From contig NZ_MAQX01000011.1 of assembly GCF_001682865.1 (NCBI RefSeq), positions 345,691-409,690 of the forward strand: DNA of 64,000 nt. The letters run 5' to 3'. The notes under the pieces were generated by a model. The model did not search any database, was not told the DNA's origin, and worked only from the letters and a program-made list of their open reading frames with translations. Shown in pieces: positions 1-8,180 of this stretch. Position numbers and translations under genes: made by a program. The DNA is from Bacillus sp. FJAT-26390 (GTDB taxonomy: Bacteria; Bacillota; Bacilli; Paenibacillales; Paenibacillaceae). Numbering within the stretch: the first letter of the stretch is position 1; every line of letters begins with the position of its first letter.

Positions 1-295
1 TTTCATTAAAGGAGTAGGTAAAATAGGACAACGATGAAAAGCCGCTCATCAGCGCGACTTGAGTGACCGGTATTTGCTGTTCATAAATTAATAAATGCGC
101 AGCATTCTCCAAACGAAGTCTTTTGATATAAGAGGCAGGCGTTTCGCCGACGATCCCTTTAAAGGTGCGCTGAAAATGATAAACCGAATAGGTAGATACT
201 TTTGCCAGCTTTTCAAGCGAGAGCTGCTCATTCAAATTTTCTTCTATGTATTCCATCACCTTGTTGATTTGCCTATGCTGCTCCACACCATACAT
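1..295 (-). CDS. AraC-family transcriptional regulator, 3' part cut by the window edge
   Basis: The reading frame opens with ATG at 295, about 8 bases after an AGGGG-like ribosome-binding site, and runs off the left edge after 98 residues. The visible part is a complete AraC/XylS double helix-turn-helix: an N-terminal segment with LSLEKLAKVSTYSVYHFQRT, then the signature GETPASYIKRLRLENAAHLL and the second helix-turn-helix VTQVALMSGFSSLSYFTYSF. The DNA-binding domain sits at the extreme N-terminus. That is typical of Rob/SoxS-like regulators, which often carry a C-terminal GyrI-like ligand domain, but that part lies outside the window. Target genes cannot be named. Confidence 0.85.
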   Translation of the reverse strand, partial: MYGVEQHRQINKVMEYIEENLNEQLSLEKLAKVSTYSVYHFQRTFKGIVGETPASYIKRLRLENAAHLLIYEQQIPVTQVALMSGFSSLSYFTYSFNE

Positions 296-388
296 TGCTT
301 CTTGACCCCTACTCTTTGCTTACTGTTTTTTTATTAATTATAAGCCCTGTGTCAAGTTGCCGGGGTTTACAAAGCTTGCAAACCTAAC

Positions 389-423
389 AAAAAAAGCCGT
401 AGACTTCACGTCTACAGCTTTTT
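389..423 (-). terminator. Hairpin terminator after the DUF1304 gene
   Basis: Left arm 391-404 and right arm 410-423 pair as AAAAAGC, one mismatch, then GTAGAC, around a TTCAC loop. Read on the minus strand it ends in seven T residues, so it fits an intrinsic terminator about 40 bases after the DUF1304 stop. The arms also give a T-run on the plus strand. Confidence 0.75.
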
Positions 424-459
424 CGCATAATGTGCCCTCTGCTTGCTCTCATGCGATTC

Positions 460-822
460 TTACGCAAACACAACAAGCAATAATCCGATCAACGCCGGAA
501 GGCCCTGTATGTACAAAATCGATCTTTTTGCCGTCAGCCCGCCATAAATCGCTGCTACCATTACAAGCGCCAGAAAAAAGATTTCAATCTGCTGGCCGAA
601 TAAAACATTCGGATGAACGAGACCCCAAATTAATCCGGCAGCTAAAAAACCGTTGTACAGACCCTGGTTGGCTGCTAAAGTTTTGGAGGCATCGGCGATT
701 TGCTGCGTCATCCCAAAGGCTCGAAGTCCTTTTGGCGTCGTCCAAGCGAACATCTCGAGATACAAAATATAAAGATGAATGACAGCAACGATACCCACAA
801 CGATATTCGCAACGATTTGCAT
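460..822 (-). CDS. DUF1304 family small membrane protein
   Basis: This 120-residue protein belongs to the DUF1304 family, whose function is not established. I chose the ATG at 820-822 because AAGGAG lies just upstream; a longer frame with an earlier ATG has no ribosome-binding site and would extend through a palindrome. Four hydrophobic segments fill most of the length. The family-typical stretch after the first helix, EMFAWTTPKGLRAFGM, is present, followed by ANQGLYNGFLAAGLIWGL. It is a single-gene unit with its own promoter (863-891), a palindromic operator-like site at the start of the transcript and a terminator at 389-423. The palindrome suggests control by a MarR-type or similar dimeric repressor, which is not encoded next to it here. 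Confidence 0.85.
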   Translation of the reverse strand: MQIVANIVVGIVAVIHLYILYLEMFAWTTPKGLRAFGMTQQIADASKTLAANQGLYNGFLAAGLIWGLVHPNVLFGQQIEIFFLALVMVAAIYGGLTAKRSILYIQGLPALIGLLLVVFA

Positions 823-846
823 GAAGAAAAACTCCTTTTTATTTTC

Positions 847-891
847 AATTGTGCACAATTAAATTTTATCACATAAATAATGTAAAGTGAA
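847..891 (-). promoter_or_regulatory. Promoter and palindromic operator of the DUF1304 gene
   Basis: On the minus strand -35 TTCACT (886-891) and -10 TAAAAT (863-868) are spaced by 17 bp. Directly downstream, 847-860 is the perfect 14-bp palindrome AATTGTGCACAATT, which would cover the transcription start. Its position fits a repressor operator; the regulator is unknown. Confidence 0.6.
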
Positions 892-994
892 CACTATTTT
901 TTATTGTTATTTGCAAAACCTCCTTCAATCCATCCTCACCCCAAAGCAAATAGGTGAATATCCTGTGTCATCCTATGAAATTGGAGGAACAACG

Positions 995-1894
995 ATGATT
1001 CCGAAATTTCCTTACTACGGGAAAGAAACAAAATGCAAGGAAGTGCCCATTACTTTTCCCCCTCAGCATCAGGATCGACAGCCCGGACTGGAATATTTGA
1101 TGAATCCGATTCCGATATCGGATAATCCCGAATACAAAGGAAGCGGCAAATTAGCCGGCAAAATTGCTATCATTACAGGGGGCGACAGCGGTATTGGCCG
1201 TGCCGTCGCTATTGGCTTCGCCAAAGAAGGCGCGGATGTAGCCATCGTCTTTTTGTACGAACGTGAAGATGCCGCCGCGACCAAACAAATGGTGGAGCAA
1301 TACGGCCGGCAATGCCTGCTGATTGAAGGCGATCTGCGCAAGCCGGAGTTCTCCCCTGAAATCGTGCGCAGAACCTTAGAATGTTATGGGAAAATTGATA
1401 TTTTGGTTCTGAATCAAGGGGTCCAATTTCCTCAGAGATGCATTATGGACATATCGAATGAACAGCTGGAGGATACGTACCGCACAAACATCTTCCCCCA
1501 CTTTTATTTGACAAAAGCGGCGCTTCCTTATCTTTGCTCGGGCAGCTCGATTATTAGTACAGCATCCGTTACCGCTTATGCCGGAGCTCCCCTTCTAGTC
1601 GATTATTCCTCAACGAAAGGAGCGGTCGTGTCCTTCACCCGTTCTTTGTCGCTTCAGTTGGTAGATTGCGGCATAAGGGTTAATGCCGTTGCGCCAGGTC
1701 CGATCTGGACGCCGCTAATCGTCTCCAGCTATTCCGCTGAATATGTCAAAACGTTTGGGCTAGATACGCCTATGAAGCGAGCGGGCCAACCGTTCGAGCT
1801 CGCCCCAACATACATTTATTTGGCCTCCGATGATTCTTCATTCGTTACCGGGCAAGTGCTTCATGTCAACGGCGGTGTGATGACGGAAACGTAA
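995..1894 (+). CDS. SDR-family oxidoreductase (YdaD/GSP39-like)
   Basis: A 299-residue short-chain dehydrogenase/reductase of the long-N-terminal class found in the Bacillus YdaD/YhxC group. The start at 995 is preceded by GGAGG; an in-frame upstream ATG has no such site. A leader of about 50 residues rich in proline (ITFPPQHQDRQPGLEYLMNP) precedes the Rossmann motif TGGDSGIG at residues 61-68. The catalytic S, Y and K are seen in STASVTAYAG and DYSSTKGAVVSF, and the C-terminus has the usual SSFVTGQVLHVNGG. The usual NNAG element reads NQGVQ here, a small departure. The family is NAD(P)-dependent and often stress-induced; the substrate cannot be read from the sequence. It is transcribed alone and ends at the terminator at 1916-1938. 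Confidence 0.88.
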   Translation: MIPKFPYYGKETKCKEVPITFPPQHQDRQPGLEYLMNPIPISDNPEYKGSGKLAGKIAIITGGDSGIGRAVAIGFAKEGADVAIVFLYEREDAAATKQMVEQYGRQCLLIEGDLRKPEFSPEIVRRTLECYGKIDILVLNQGVQFPQRCIMDISNEQLEDTYRTNIFPHFYLTKAALPYLCSGSSIISTASVTAYAGAPLLVDYSSTKGAVVSFTRSLSLQLVDCGIRVNAVAPGPIWTPLIVSSYSAEYVKTFGLDTPMKRAGQPFELAPTYIYLASDDSSFVTGQVLHVNGGVMTET

Positions 1895-1915
1895 AGATGA
1901 TGTCAAATTAAAACA

Positions 1916-1938
1916 GCCTCCGGTCATTTGCCGGAGGC
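1916..1938. terminator. Bidirectional terminator between convergent genes
   Basis: GCCTCCGG (1916-1923) and CCGGAGGC (1931-1938) form a perfect 8-bp stem with a 7-base loop. T-rich sequence follows on the plus strand and A-rich sequence precedes it, so it can serve both the SDR gene and the convergent GH43-like gene. Confidence 0.75.
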
Positions 1939-1969
1939 TTATTTTAACAGAACAGCTGCATGATCATTA

Positions 1970-2998
1970 TTATTTTAAAGGAACCACCATGTTCCAGGTT
2001 ACCCCTTCAAACTCCCATGGCCCTTTGCCATTTCCGGTCGCAAGAAACAGATGGGTTGGTTTCCCGTCGTGAAATAAGAGATTCGGCCTCTCCAGATTGC
2101 ATTGCAGGGTTGTTGTCCCGTCATCCCATGTCACGCTGCGCGTATAAGACAATGGACTAGGGTGCAGGCTCCAATGGATGCAATCCTCGCTTGTGGCGTA
2201 GACGCCAGCTCCCCACTCGCCGGTAAGTCCGCCGCTGTTATTTTTGTAATCATCCTTCATAATCACGTGAAACAACCCATCGGCGTACCAAAGGTAAGGG
2301 TCCTCGACATGAAAATCCTCATTGTCAAACTTGAATATCGGAGAATCGCTCAATCGTTCAAACGGACCCGCAGGATGAGGCGCTTTCACAATTCCGAGCT
2401 GCAGCGGCGCCCCAGCATACTCACGTGATTTGTATATCATATAGGTGGTTCCGTCCGGCAGAATAGCTGCCGAAGGATTTGTCGTAATGGTACAATCCCA
2501 ATATCCAGGCGTTCTCGGCTCGAGCAGAGGCGAATCCATGCGCTCCCAAGGACCGTATACCGATTGGCTGGTAGCCAGTCCAATTCTTTTGCGGTTCCAT
2601 ACCTCAATGACGCGATCGGAGGAAATCTCATCTCCCGGCTCAGGTATTGGACCGCCATAAGAGGTTCCGAAATAATAAAGATAATAAGTGCCATTCCAAT
2701 ATTTAATAGAAGGGTTATGCTGATTAAGCGCATCAAAATAAGAACGGTCCCGAGTTTTGAATACTACCTCTTCAAATTGATAGGGACCTTCCGGGGTGTC
2801 ACTCGCTGCTCTTACAATTTCACAATTAAACAGCCATTGCGGGCCAAAGCCAAGCTCCTTGCGCCATCTTGATGCAAATAAATGATACTTCCCATCTTCT
2901 CCTTGAATCGCAGAACCGCACCAAATGTAATAATCGTCCATATGGAAGCCGCCATTTTTTGGAGCTGGAAGCAGCCTATCATAAATAGGATTTTCCAC
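1970..2998 (-). CDS. GH43-like glycoside hydrolase family protein (five-bladed propeller)
   Basis: A 342-residue protein with the repeating sheet pattern of five-bladed beta-propeller glycosidases (GH43/GH32/GH117 type). Candidate acidic residues lie in GGFHMDDYYIWCGS, in WDCTITTNPSAAILPDG and in FHVEDPYLWYADG. No signal peptide is seen, so it should be cytoplasmic. I chose GTG at 2996-2998 because AGAGGAGGGG lies ten bases upstream; an in-frame TTG at 3040 would place that site inside the gene. A deleted paralogue lies at 29831-30282 next to a GH88 gene, so the family probably acts on oligosaccharides that also feed that pathway. The exact family and linkage are not determinable by eye. Confidence 0.75.
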   Translation of the reverse strand: MENPIYDRLLPAPKNGGFHMDDYYIWCGSAIQGEDGKYHLFASRWRKELGFGPQWLFNCEIVRAASDTPEGPYQFEEVVFKTRDRSYFDALNQHNPSIKYWNGTYYLYYFGTSYGGPIPEPGDEISSDRVIEVWNRKRIGLATSQSVYGPWERMDSPLLEPRTPGYWDCTITTNPSAAILPDGTTYMIYKSREYAGAPLQLGIVKAPHPAGPFERLSDSPIFKFDNEDFHVEDPYLWYADGLFHVIMKDDYKNNSGGLTGEWGAGVYATSEDCIHWSLHPSPLSYTRSVTWDDGTTTLQCNLERPNLLFHDGKPTHLFLATGNGKGPWEFEGVTWNMVVPLK

Positions 2999-3106
2999 GA
3001 CACATTCCCCTCCTCTAACTTCATTAACCGAACTCGCCAAAATAGAAGCCTACCGGCATCATTATAAAATAGCATCATTCTATTCATGGCCAATTCAGCT
3101 TTAACC

Positions 3107-3134
3107 ATTAAAGTGTAAGTCGCATGCTTGTCAA
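3107..3134 (-). promoter_or_regulatory. Predicted promoter of the GH43-like gene
   Basis: On the minus strand a perfect -35 TTGACA (3129-3134) and -10 TTTAAT (3107-3112) are spaced by 16 bp. This leaves a leader of about 100 bases before the GTG start at 2998. Confidence 0.5.
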
Positions 3135-3344
3135 AATCAACCTATTTTAAGTGGGCACCAACGGAAAGGATAGTCAGGCATAAAAAAGGGGCAAGTTAGA
3201 AGTGAGGTCGGGGATGTGAATAAGCTGGCTGAACAATTCTGATATGCTAAGAGAAAGTCGTTCAATCCCTAAGGGGGATCTCCCGACTTGCACAAACGAG
3301 TGAAGCCCGAACCAAACATGTATCCTTAATGGCTGCTGTATCGT
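3135..3344. other. Intergenic stretch without a recognised gene
   Basis: No frame with a ribosome-binding site is visible. The only structure I see is a weak nested inverted repeat at about 3257-3299 (AAGTCG with CGACTT outside, ATCCC with GGGAT inside) without a T-run. I assign it no function. Confidence 0.4.
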
Positions 3345-3935
3345 TTAACGAATGCCTTCCAGCAGCTTGCGCAGCGTATGCAAACAGTCTTCCATCGCTT
3401 CGGCAGCCTCTGCTGAGCTCGCGATCTGTGCCAGCCAGAGTGCTGCTTCATTTAGTGCGCCTGACAGCAGATGCGTCGCTGCCGCGAGACGAATGTCCTT
3501 AAGATAACCTTGCTGCTGCATGAGCTCCAGTTGTTCATACAACTGACGCATGGACTGCTGTTCATCCATCAGCCGCCATTCCTCCCAGCCAAGCACTGCA
3601 GGGCCATCGATTAACATGATCCGCCTGTTCTCAGGCTCTGTCGCCACAGTCATAAACGCCCGGCAGCCAACATAAAGCTGCTCCCACAGATCGTCGCTGC
3701 GCGCAGCCTCCGCTTCCAGCCGCCGAGCCACTTCACGCTGCACAAGCTCCAGCACTTCCTTGAACAAGCCTTTTTTGCTGCCAAAATGGTGATAGACGGC
3801 GCCTCGGGTCACCTCAGCCGTTTTGGCTATTTCCTCCAGTGAACAGTCAGCGTAACCATGGGCAGTAAAATGCTGCCGCGCAACTTCCAGCAGCCGTTGA
3901 ATGGTTTCTGCGGTATCCTTCTTGTTTCTTCTCAT
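3345..3935 (-). CDS. TetR/AcrR-family transcriptional repressor
   Basis: A 196-residue TetR regulator. The N-terminal helix-turn-helix is typical: a long first helix, then CSLEEIAKTAEVTRGAVYHH followed by FGSKKGLF. The rest is the helical ligand-binding and dimerisation domain. It lies 29 bases downstream of a VOC-family gene on the same strand, so the two form an operon. The promoter of that operon carries a near-ideal palindrome of 10-bp arms (4458-4478) between -35 and -10, so autorepression together with the VOC gene is the simplest reading. The VOC protein or its substrate class may relate to the inducer, which is unknown. Confidence 0.9.
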   Translation of the reverse strand: MRRNKKDTAETIQRLLEVARQHFTAHGYADCSLEEIAKTAEVTRGAVYHHFGSKKGLFKEVLELVQREVARRLEAEAARSDDLWEQLYVGCRAFMTVATEPENRRIMLIDGPAVLGWEEWRLMDEQQSMRQLYEQLELMQQQGYLKDIRLAAATHLLSGALNEAALWLAQIASSAEAAEAMEDCLHTLRKLLEGIR

Positions 3936-3964
3936 CTGGTTTCTCCTGTCTTCCTAACCTTTCC

Positions 3965-4408
3965 TTACTGCTCTTGCTGCCACACCGATTCCGAATAATG
4001 GGAAGCTTCTTCCTCCGTAGGCAGAATCATTTCTATTACATCTATCAATACGCCGCTAGGATCAGAAAGTATAAAATGACGCTGCCCAAAATCCTCATCC
4101 CGAATATCCTGCTCCAACGTCAGCTTCGCGTCAATGACTAGCCGCTGGTATTTACTATTCACATTATCAACTTCCATGTTCAGAATCAATCCCTCTGCCT
4201 TCTTGCGATAAGCAGCAGGAATCGTTGGATGCCCGGCATCAAGCAGTGCCAACTCATACGATAATCCATTATCGCCTGCGCCTGAGCGCAAGCTCACATA
4301 CCAATCCGACTCGTATACAACTTCAAAACCAAAGTAGCGTTGATAAAATGCCGCGCTTTCCGCTACCGTCTGTGTCATGACAACCGGATAGAAACTGTTC
4401 CATTTCAT
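3965..4408 (-). CDS. VOC-family (glyoxalase/bleomycin-resistance-like) protein
   Basis: A 147-residue protein of the vicinal oxygen chelate superfamily: paired beta-alpha-beta-beta-beta units, with VAESAAFYQRYFGFEVVYES near the N-terminus and DFGQRHFILSDPSGVLIDVI near the C-terminus. Members include glyoxalases, dioxygenases and antibiotic-binding proteins; the activity cannot be decided here. The start at 4406-4408 is chosen because GGGAGAG lies eight bases upstream; a longer frame would run into the operator. It is the first gene of a two-gene operon with the TetR gene, under the operator-promoter at 4452-4481. That arrangement suggests an inducible detoxification or binding protein, which is inference. 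Confidence 0.88.
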   Translation of the reverse strand: MKWNSFYPVVMTQTVAESAAFYQRYFGFEVVYESDWYVSLRSGAGDNGLSYELALLDAGHPTIPAAYRKKAEGLILNMEVDNVNSKYQRLVIDAKLTLEQDIRDEDFGQRHFILSDPSGVLIDVIEMILPTEEEASHYSESVWQQEQ

Positions 4409-4451
4409 TTTCACACTCTCCCTTGTTTTTAGATCATTATGGCTTATTCGG

Positions 4452-4481
4452 ATATTAACATACATACAGTATGTATGTAAA
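4452..4481 (-). promoter_or_regulatory. TetR-type operator inside the VOC-tetR promoter
   Basis: On the minus strand -35 TTTACA (4476-4481) and -10 TAATAT (4452-4457) are 18 bp apart. The spacer is filled by a palindrome: ACATACATAC (4458-4467), one central base, GTATGTATGT (4469-4478). The arms are perfectly complementary. A bound dimer would block RNA polymerase, so the TetR product of the same operon is the likely ligand. Confidence 0.8.
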
Positions 4482-4539
4482 TAAAACGAGTTCATTTCCT
4501 ATATGCGAATTCAAGCGTCTAGCCGCAGCAGTCGGTTTG

Positions 4540-4901
4540 ATTATAACCAGTCCCGGTATGGAAGGAGACGGCTTCTTTTTTGTGTTCCCCGGCTCAAACC
4601 CGTCTGCGGGCATCAACATTGGAACGACTTTAACCAAAGGGCATGTAACGTTCACCTTCCAAGTTCTCGCAACGGTGTGCCGCAGCCAGCAAATGGCCCT
4701 ATCCTTCACATACTCATCGGCAATCTAAAGCCCGGAGAGCGGGCGAGCGCGACCTATGCGGTTCGGGTTCTTATTGAATCGGGCACGATTATCAACCAGG
4801 CTCACTCCACGTACGTTTCGGTTTATCCGAGCCGCAAGCTCTCCCCGATGAGCACCGATTCCAATAAGGTGATCATTCCAGTTGTCGATGAAGAGGAATA
4901 A
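4540..4901 (+). pseudogene. Frameshifted remnant of a DUF11-repeat surface protein
   Basis: Two neighbouring frames each hold a piece of the DUF11 repeat found in secreted and surface proteins. One frame reads GINIGTTLTKGHVTFTFQVL; around 4675 the similarity moves to the next frame, which reads NGPILHILIGNLKPGERASA and later SGTIINQAHSTYVSV and NKVIIPV before a stop at 4899-4901. There is no ribosome-binding site, signal peptide or wall anchor. It looks like the 3' tail of a decayed gene, probably with deletions as well as the frameshift. The family match is by eye and moderate. Confidence 0.45.
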
Positions 4902-4960
4902 TGGAATGGAGATTATGAAATCTTAGCGGGGGTTCGGGCAGAATTAAGTCCTGCGGAGCG

Positions 4961-5989
4961 CTAGGAGGATCTTTCTGTAAGCTCCTTCATTACTTTTGTC
5001 CGATATTGCCCTGGCGTCAGTCCCGTCCACTTCTTAAATGCGCTCTGAAAAGCGCTAGGCTCCGAAAAATGCATAACATAAGCAATCTCGCCAACCGAAT
5101 ACTCCCATTTCTTCAAATAACCCATAGCGAGCTCCTTGCGAACGCGGATAGAAAGGTCATTGTAGGTCGTGAATTCTTCCTTCAACTTATTTTGAAGTGT
5201 CCGCGTACTGATTCCGAACGATTCTGCCGTTTGCTGTAATGTCGGAAAATAAGAAGGGATACATTTTTTCATCCACTTTATCACCTTCTCCGAGAACACG
5301 CTTGCCGGCATCAGCCCATCTTTTGTTTCCTGCGCGATGGCCTCAAACACGCCGAGCAGCTTGGAATCGGAATACATAACGGAATAGGACAGCACATCCT
5401 TGCTCATGCGCAGAACATTGTCCTCGCCGCCGAATTTAGGAATAATCCCGAACACTGGCGTATAGGGACTCGTATTTGACGGTGCATCATGCGAAAACTG
5501 AACCTCATTCAGCAAAATACGCCGGTTGCTTAATCTGCCTATCAATCGATACACGGAGCTCGCCATATCCTCCACGCAGTGCCGAGACATTTGGCCGGAA
5601 TGCTCTAAAAACAGCCGAATCAGGAGATCATCGCCTTGCACTTCCCATTCTAAATTGAAGCCGCTGGACAAAATCACATTATATCTTTGGTAGGCAGCTA
5701 ACGATTCGGCAATCGTACGCGAATGCATCATAACGTAGCCGAGAATGCCCAAATCCCCGAACTCCATTATTTCGCCTTGATGCAAACCAAAATGATCGTC
5801 TTGCGTGTAATGGGCGGCTGCGATCATTAACCGTACTAATTCCTCAGCAGAAATACGAGCCTCCACATCACTCAAGAGTCCAGCGTCAAAAGAAGCGTAG
5901 CTGCAATACTGCTCCGTATCAAATCCTTTATGAACAATGGTTTTCATAATCGGATAAACCATCGATATGGCCACACCCTGACTGTCCAA
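4961..5989 (-). CDS. AraC-family regulator with arabinose-binding-like N-terminal domain
   Basis: A 342-residue regulator. Residues of about 20-210 resemble the Arabinose_bd domain of OruR/ArgR-like AraC proteins (for example FGDLGILGYVMMHSRTIAES). The C-terminal 100 residues carry the AraC double helix-turn-helix, with LQQTAESFGISTRTLQNKLK and YSVGEIAYVMHFSEPSAFQS ending in FKKWTGLTPGQYR. The start codon is TTG at 5987-5989, supported by AAAGGAGG eight bases upstream. It is divergent from the flavodoxin-fold oxidoreductase at 6165, its most likely target, across about 175 bp. The effector is unknown. Confidence 0.9.
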   Translation of the reverse strand: MDSQGVAISMVYPIMKTIVHKGFDTEQYCSYASFDAGLLSDVEARISAEELVRLMIAAAHYTQDDHFGLHQGEIMEFGDLGILGYVMMHSRTIAESLAAYQRYNVILSSGFNLEWEVQGDDLLIRLFLEHSGQMSRHCVEDMASSVYRLIGRLSNRRILLNEVQFSHDAPSNTSPYTPVFGIIPKFGGEDNVLRMSKDVLSYSVMYSDSKLLGVFEAIAQETKDGLMPASVFSEKVIKWMKKCIPSYFPTLQQTAESFGISTRTLQNKLKEEFTTYNDLSIRVRKELAMGYLKKWEYSVGEIAYVMHFSEPSAFQSAFKKWTGLTPGQYRTKVMKELTERSS

Positions 5990-6164
5990 GCTTTAATCCT
6001 CCTTTGCGCAAATCAGTAACCTTTTTTGCGTCATTGATCATTCATTTATATTGGAATTCGTACTAAGCTAACTGTAGTCATACACCACTATATTATAACG
6101 CAAACCGCTCCGAAGGACAGAAATGAAGAGATAGAGCGGCATTTAATTGAGGAGGAACATCGAT

Positions 6165-6746
6165 ATGAAATCAAAAATTCTCGTTATTAACGGACATCCC
6201 GATTCGCAAAGCTTGTGCTCTGCCTTAGCTGGGGCTTATATGGAAGGGGCAGCGGGCAGTGATGCAGAGGTACGAAGCATTGATTTGAGCAAAATAGAGT
6301 TTAACCCAAACTTAAAGTATGGTTACCGCCAAAGAACGGAGCTGGAGGATGATCTCATAGCATCTCAGAAATTAATAAGCTGGGCAGATCATCTCGTATT
6401 CGTATATCCTACCTGGTGGGGGGCGATGCCTGCCATTTTGAAAGGTTTTATTGATCGTGTCTTTTTGCCCGGTTATGCTTTCAAATACCGTACAAATTCC
6501 GCCTTTTGGGATAAGCTCCTCACTGGCAAATCTGCGCACTTAATCGTCACTATGGATACTCCAGCCTGGTACTACAAATGGATTTACAGAAGTGCGGGCC
6601 ATAATGTTATGAAGCGTAATATTTTGCAGTTTAGCGGTATCACCCCCGTACGGATTACAGAGATTACGCCCGTAAAAACGTCGTCACCGGAAAAACGCGC
6701 CAAATGGCTAGATAAAGTGAAGCAGCTAGGCTCGAAGCTAGCTTAA
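6165..6746 (+). CDS. NAD(P)H:quinone oxidoreductase-like flavodoxin-fold protein
   Basis: A 193-residue protein of the Flavodoxin_2 family (KefF/MdaB/NQO1-like). The FMN-binding loop is seen at the N-terminus (ILVINGHPDSQSLCSAL) and the family motif YPTWWGAMPAILKGFIDRVF in the middle. Such enzymes reduce quinones or related electrophiles by two electrons using NAD(P)H in the cytoplasm. The start at 6165 follows GAGGAGG by nine bases, while an upstream in-frame ATG lacks a site. It is transcribed alone, divergent from the AraC gene at 4961-5989, which probably regulates it. Confidence 0.88.
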   Translation: MKSKILVINGHPDSQSLCSALAGAYMEGAAGSDAEVRSIDLSKIEFNPNLKYGYRQRTELEDDLIASQKLISWADHLVFVYPTWWGAMPAILKGFIDRVFLPGYAFKYRTNSAFWDKLLTGKSAHLIVTMDTPAWYYKWIYRSAGHNVMKRNILQFSGITPVRITEITPVKTSSPEKRAKWLDKVKQLGSKLA

Positions 6747-6834
6747 GCTCCATATCGGCCTTGGCAAAACCTCAATTGAACGAAGCGGCTGCCGGCGCTG
6801 CTCCATTCCGTTGAATGCTAGCATAGGAAAATGC

Positions 6835-7878
6835 TTAGACCGTGAGCTGATCCCATATTTTTTTCAACCACTTCGCGAACGACGCTTTTTCCTCGAACTG
6901 GGGATAATGAGCTGATTTTTTGAAAATGACAAAATCCTTTAAAGGCGCGTCCAGCCTATCAAAATAATCTTTTGCCGCATTTGCGGATGTCATATAATCA
7001 TATTGTCCCATGACAAAATAAGCGGGGATATCCAATTTATTAACGAGTGTTGTAATATTATTTTGGGCTTCTTCCTTCAATAAATTTTTCTGCGACACCC
7101 ATATCCCTCTTACATATCGAATCACATCAAGCAGATTATATTCCGGTTCAAAGAGAAACCCTTTGTAATAATCCATGTTATCGTTAATTAATCTTGCCGC
7201 TCCGCCGTATTTTCGAACCATGCTTCTGGGAGTAGTCGCCTCCCCTTGCTCGACTCGCCCCCGAAGAAGCTCCAATCGCTTCGCATCTTTCAAATGACCG
7301 GCAAGCTTTGCTTGCTCAATCGTATAATTCAAGCTGTCTAATTCGCTTTTCACCGTATCGGCAACCTGCCCAATCCCAATATAAGCCATATATTTATCTG
7401 GCGCTTTGGCCGCCGCTTTCAAGCCGATGTATGTGCCAAAGGAATGGCCGATAAGCAGCACCTTCTCTTGTCCAAGCCTCTCTGCAACGTAATCTGTCAA
7501 AGAGAGCAGATCATCTACGAGCAAATCGGTTGATAAATTGGAATAGTCCTCAAAAAAATGATACGACTTCCCGCTTCCACGCTGATCATAATGGACGATT
7601 GTAAAGTTTTCCTCCAGCAAATCTTGATATTTCCTCACATAAGGAATTTCGGAGCACCCCGGTCCGCCATGCACAAAAATGACAATCGGATTCCGCCGGT
7701 CTGCTCCCCTGATCATGACTTCATGGCCCGTGCCATTGATCGTAACCTGTTCTAATGAGCTTATGCTGTTATCGCCTTTTATTTGCGGGGTCCATGTGGG
7801 AAAAATCAATCCGACTGCAATCAGCACAGCAATGAATATTAGGCTTCCTTTAGCTATTTTTTTGCTTTTTCTTCTCAA
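6835..7878 (-). CDS. Alpha/beta hydrolase, proline iminopeptidase (S33)-like, membrane-anchored
   Basis: A 347-residue alpha/beta-hydrolase. A basic start and one hydrophobic helix (about residues 10-27) suggest membrane anchoring or export. The oxyanion motif FVHGGPGCSEIPY and the nucleophile elbow GHSFGTYIG fit the S33 prolyl aminopeptidase-like group; VMGQYDYMTS probably carries the acid and the histidine is in KKSAHYPQFE. The start is TTG at 7876-7878 with AAAGGAG seven bases before it. Peptidase activity is possible but many relatives are esterases. It stands alone; no terminator is evident after it. Confidence 0.82.
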   Translation of the reverse strand: MRRKSKKIAKGSLIFIAVLIAVGLIFPTWTPQIKGDNSISSLEQVTINGTGHEVMIRGADRRNPIVIFVHGGPGCSEIPYVRKYQDLLEENFTIVHYDQRGSGKSYHFFEDYSNLSTDLLVDDLLSLTDYVAERLGQEKVLLIGHSFGTYIGLKAAAKAPDKYMAYIGIGQVADTVKSELDSLNYTIEQAKLAGHLKDAKRLELLRGRVEQGEATTPRSMVRKYGGAARLINDNMDYYKGFLFEPEYNLLDVIRYVRGIWVSQKNLLKEEAQNNITTLVNKLDIPAYFVMGQYDYMTSANAAKDYFDRLDAPLKDFVIFKKSAHYPQFEEKASFAKWLKKIWDQLTV

Positions 7879-8126
7879 TGGATGGCTCCTTTAAGGTCGT
7901 ATCATGATTTCATTTTATATGAAACAAGGTGCAAAACAAAACGGTTCTCTTAACTATGCCAAACTATCTTTTATTAGCAATGAGCTATCATTCCAAGCAA
8001 CGAATAGAAAACATCCTTTTACTTGAGCAACAGTGTAAACCATTTGACCGAATCAACTTAAATGCCAACGACCGAGTACTAATATTTCTTGGATAAGCTA
8101 TAAATCATTTCGAACACGAATAAAAA
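7879..8126. other. Intergenic stretch without a recognised gene
   Basis: This AT-rich stretch lies between the hydrolase start and the pepF terminator. It probably holds the hydrolase promoter (TATAAA near 7912-7917 on the minus strand with no convincing -35). I see no coding frame, RNA or repeat. Confidence 0.4.
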
Positions 8127-8149
8127 AAAGCAGCTCATTAGGCTGCTTT
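8127..8149 (-). terminator. Terminator of pepF
   Basis: AAAGCAGC (8127-8134) and GCTGCTTT (8142-8149) form a perfect 8-bp stem with a 7-base loop. On the minus strand it is followed by a run of T residues, about 30 bases after the pepF stop. Confidence 0.85.
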
Positions 8150-8180
8150 ACGTTTTTGTGGCCGAAATGAAGATTGACTT

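Noticed and set aside
357..782. Open frame of 141 codons on the plus strand
   Set aside because: It is antisense to the DUF1304 gene, has no ribosome-binding site and a composition unlike a protein.
3257..3299. Nested inverted repeat in the gap before the first TetR gene
   Set aside because: Pairing is weak, there is no T-run and no adjacent transcript end that needs it.
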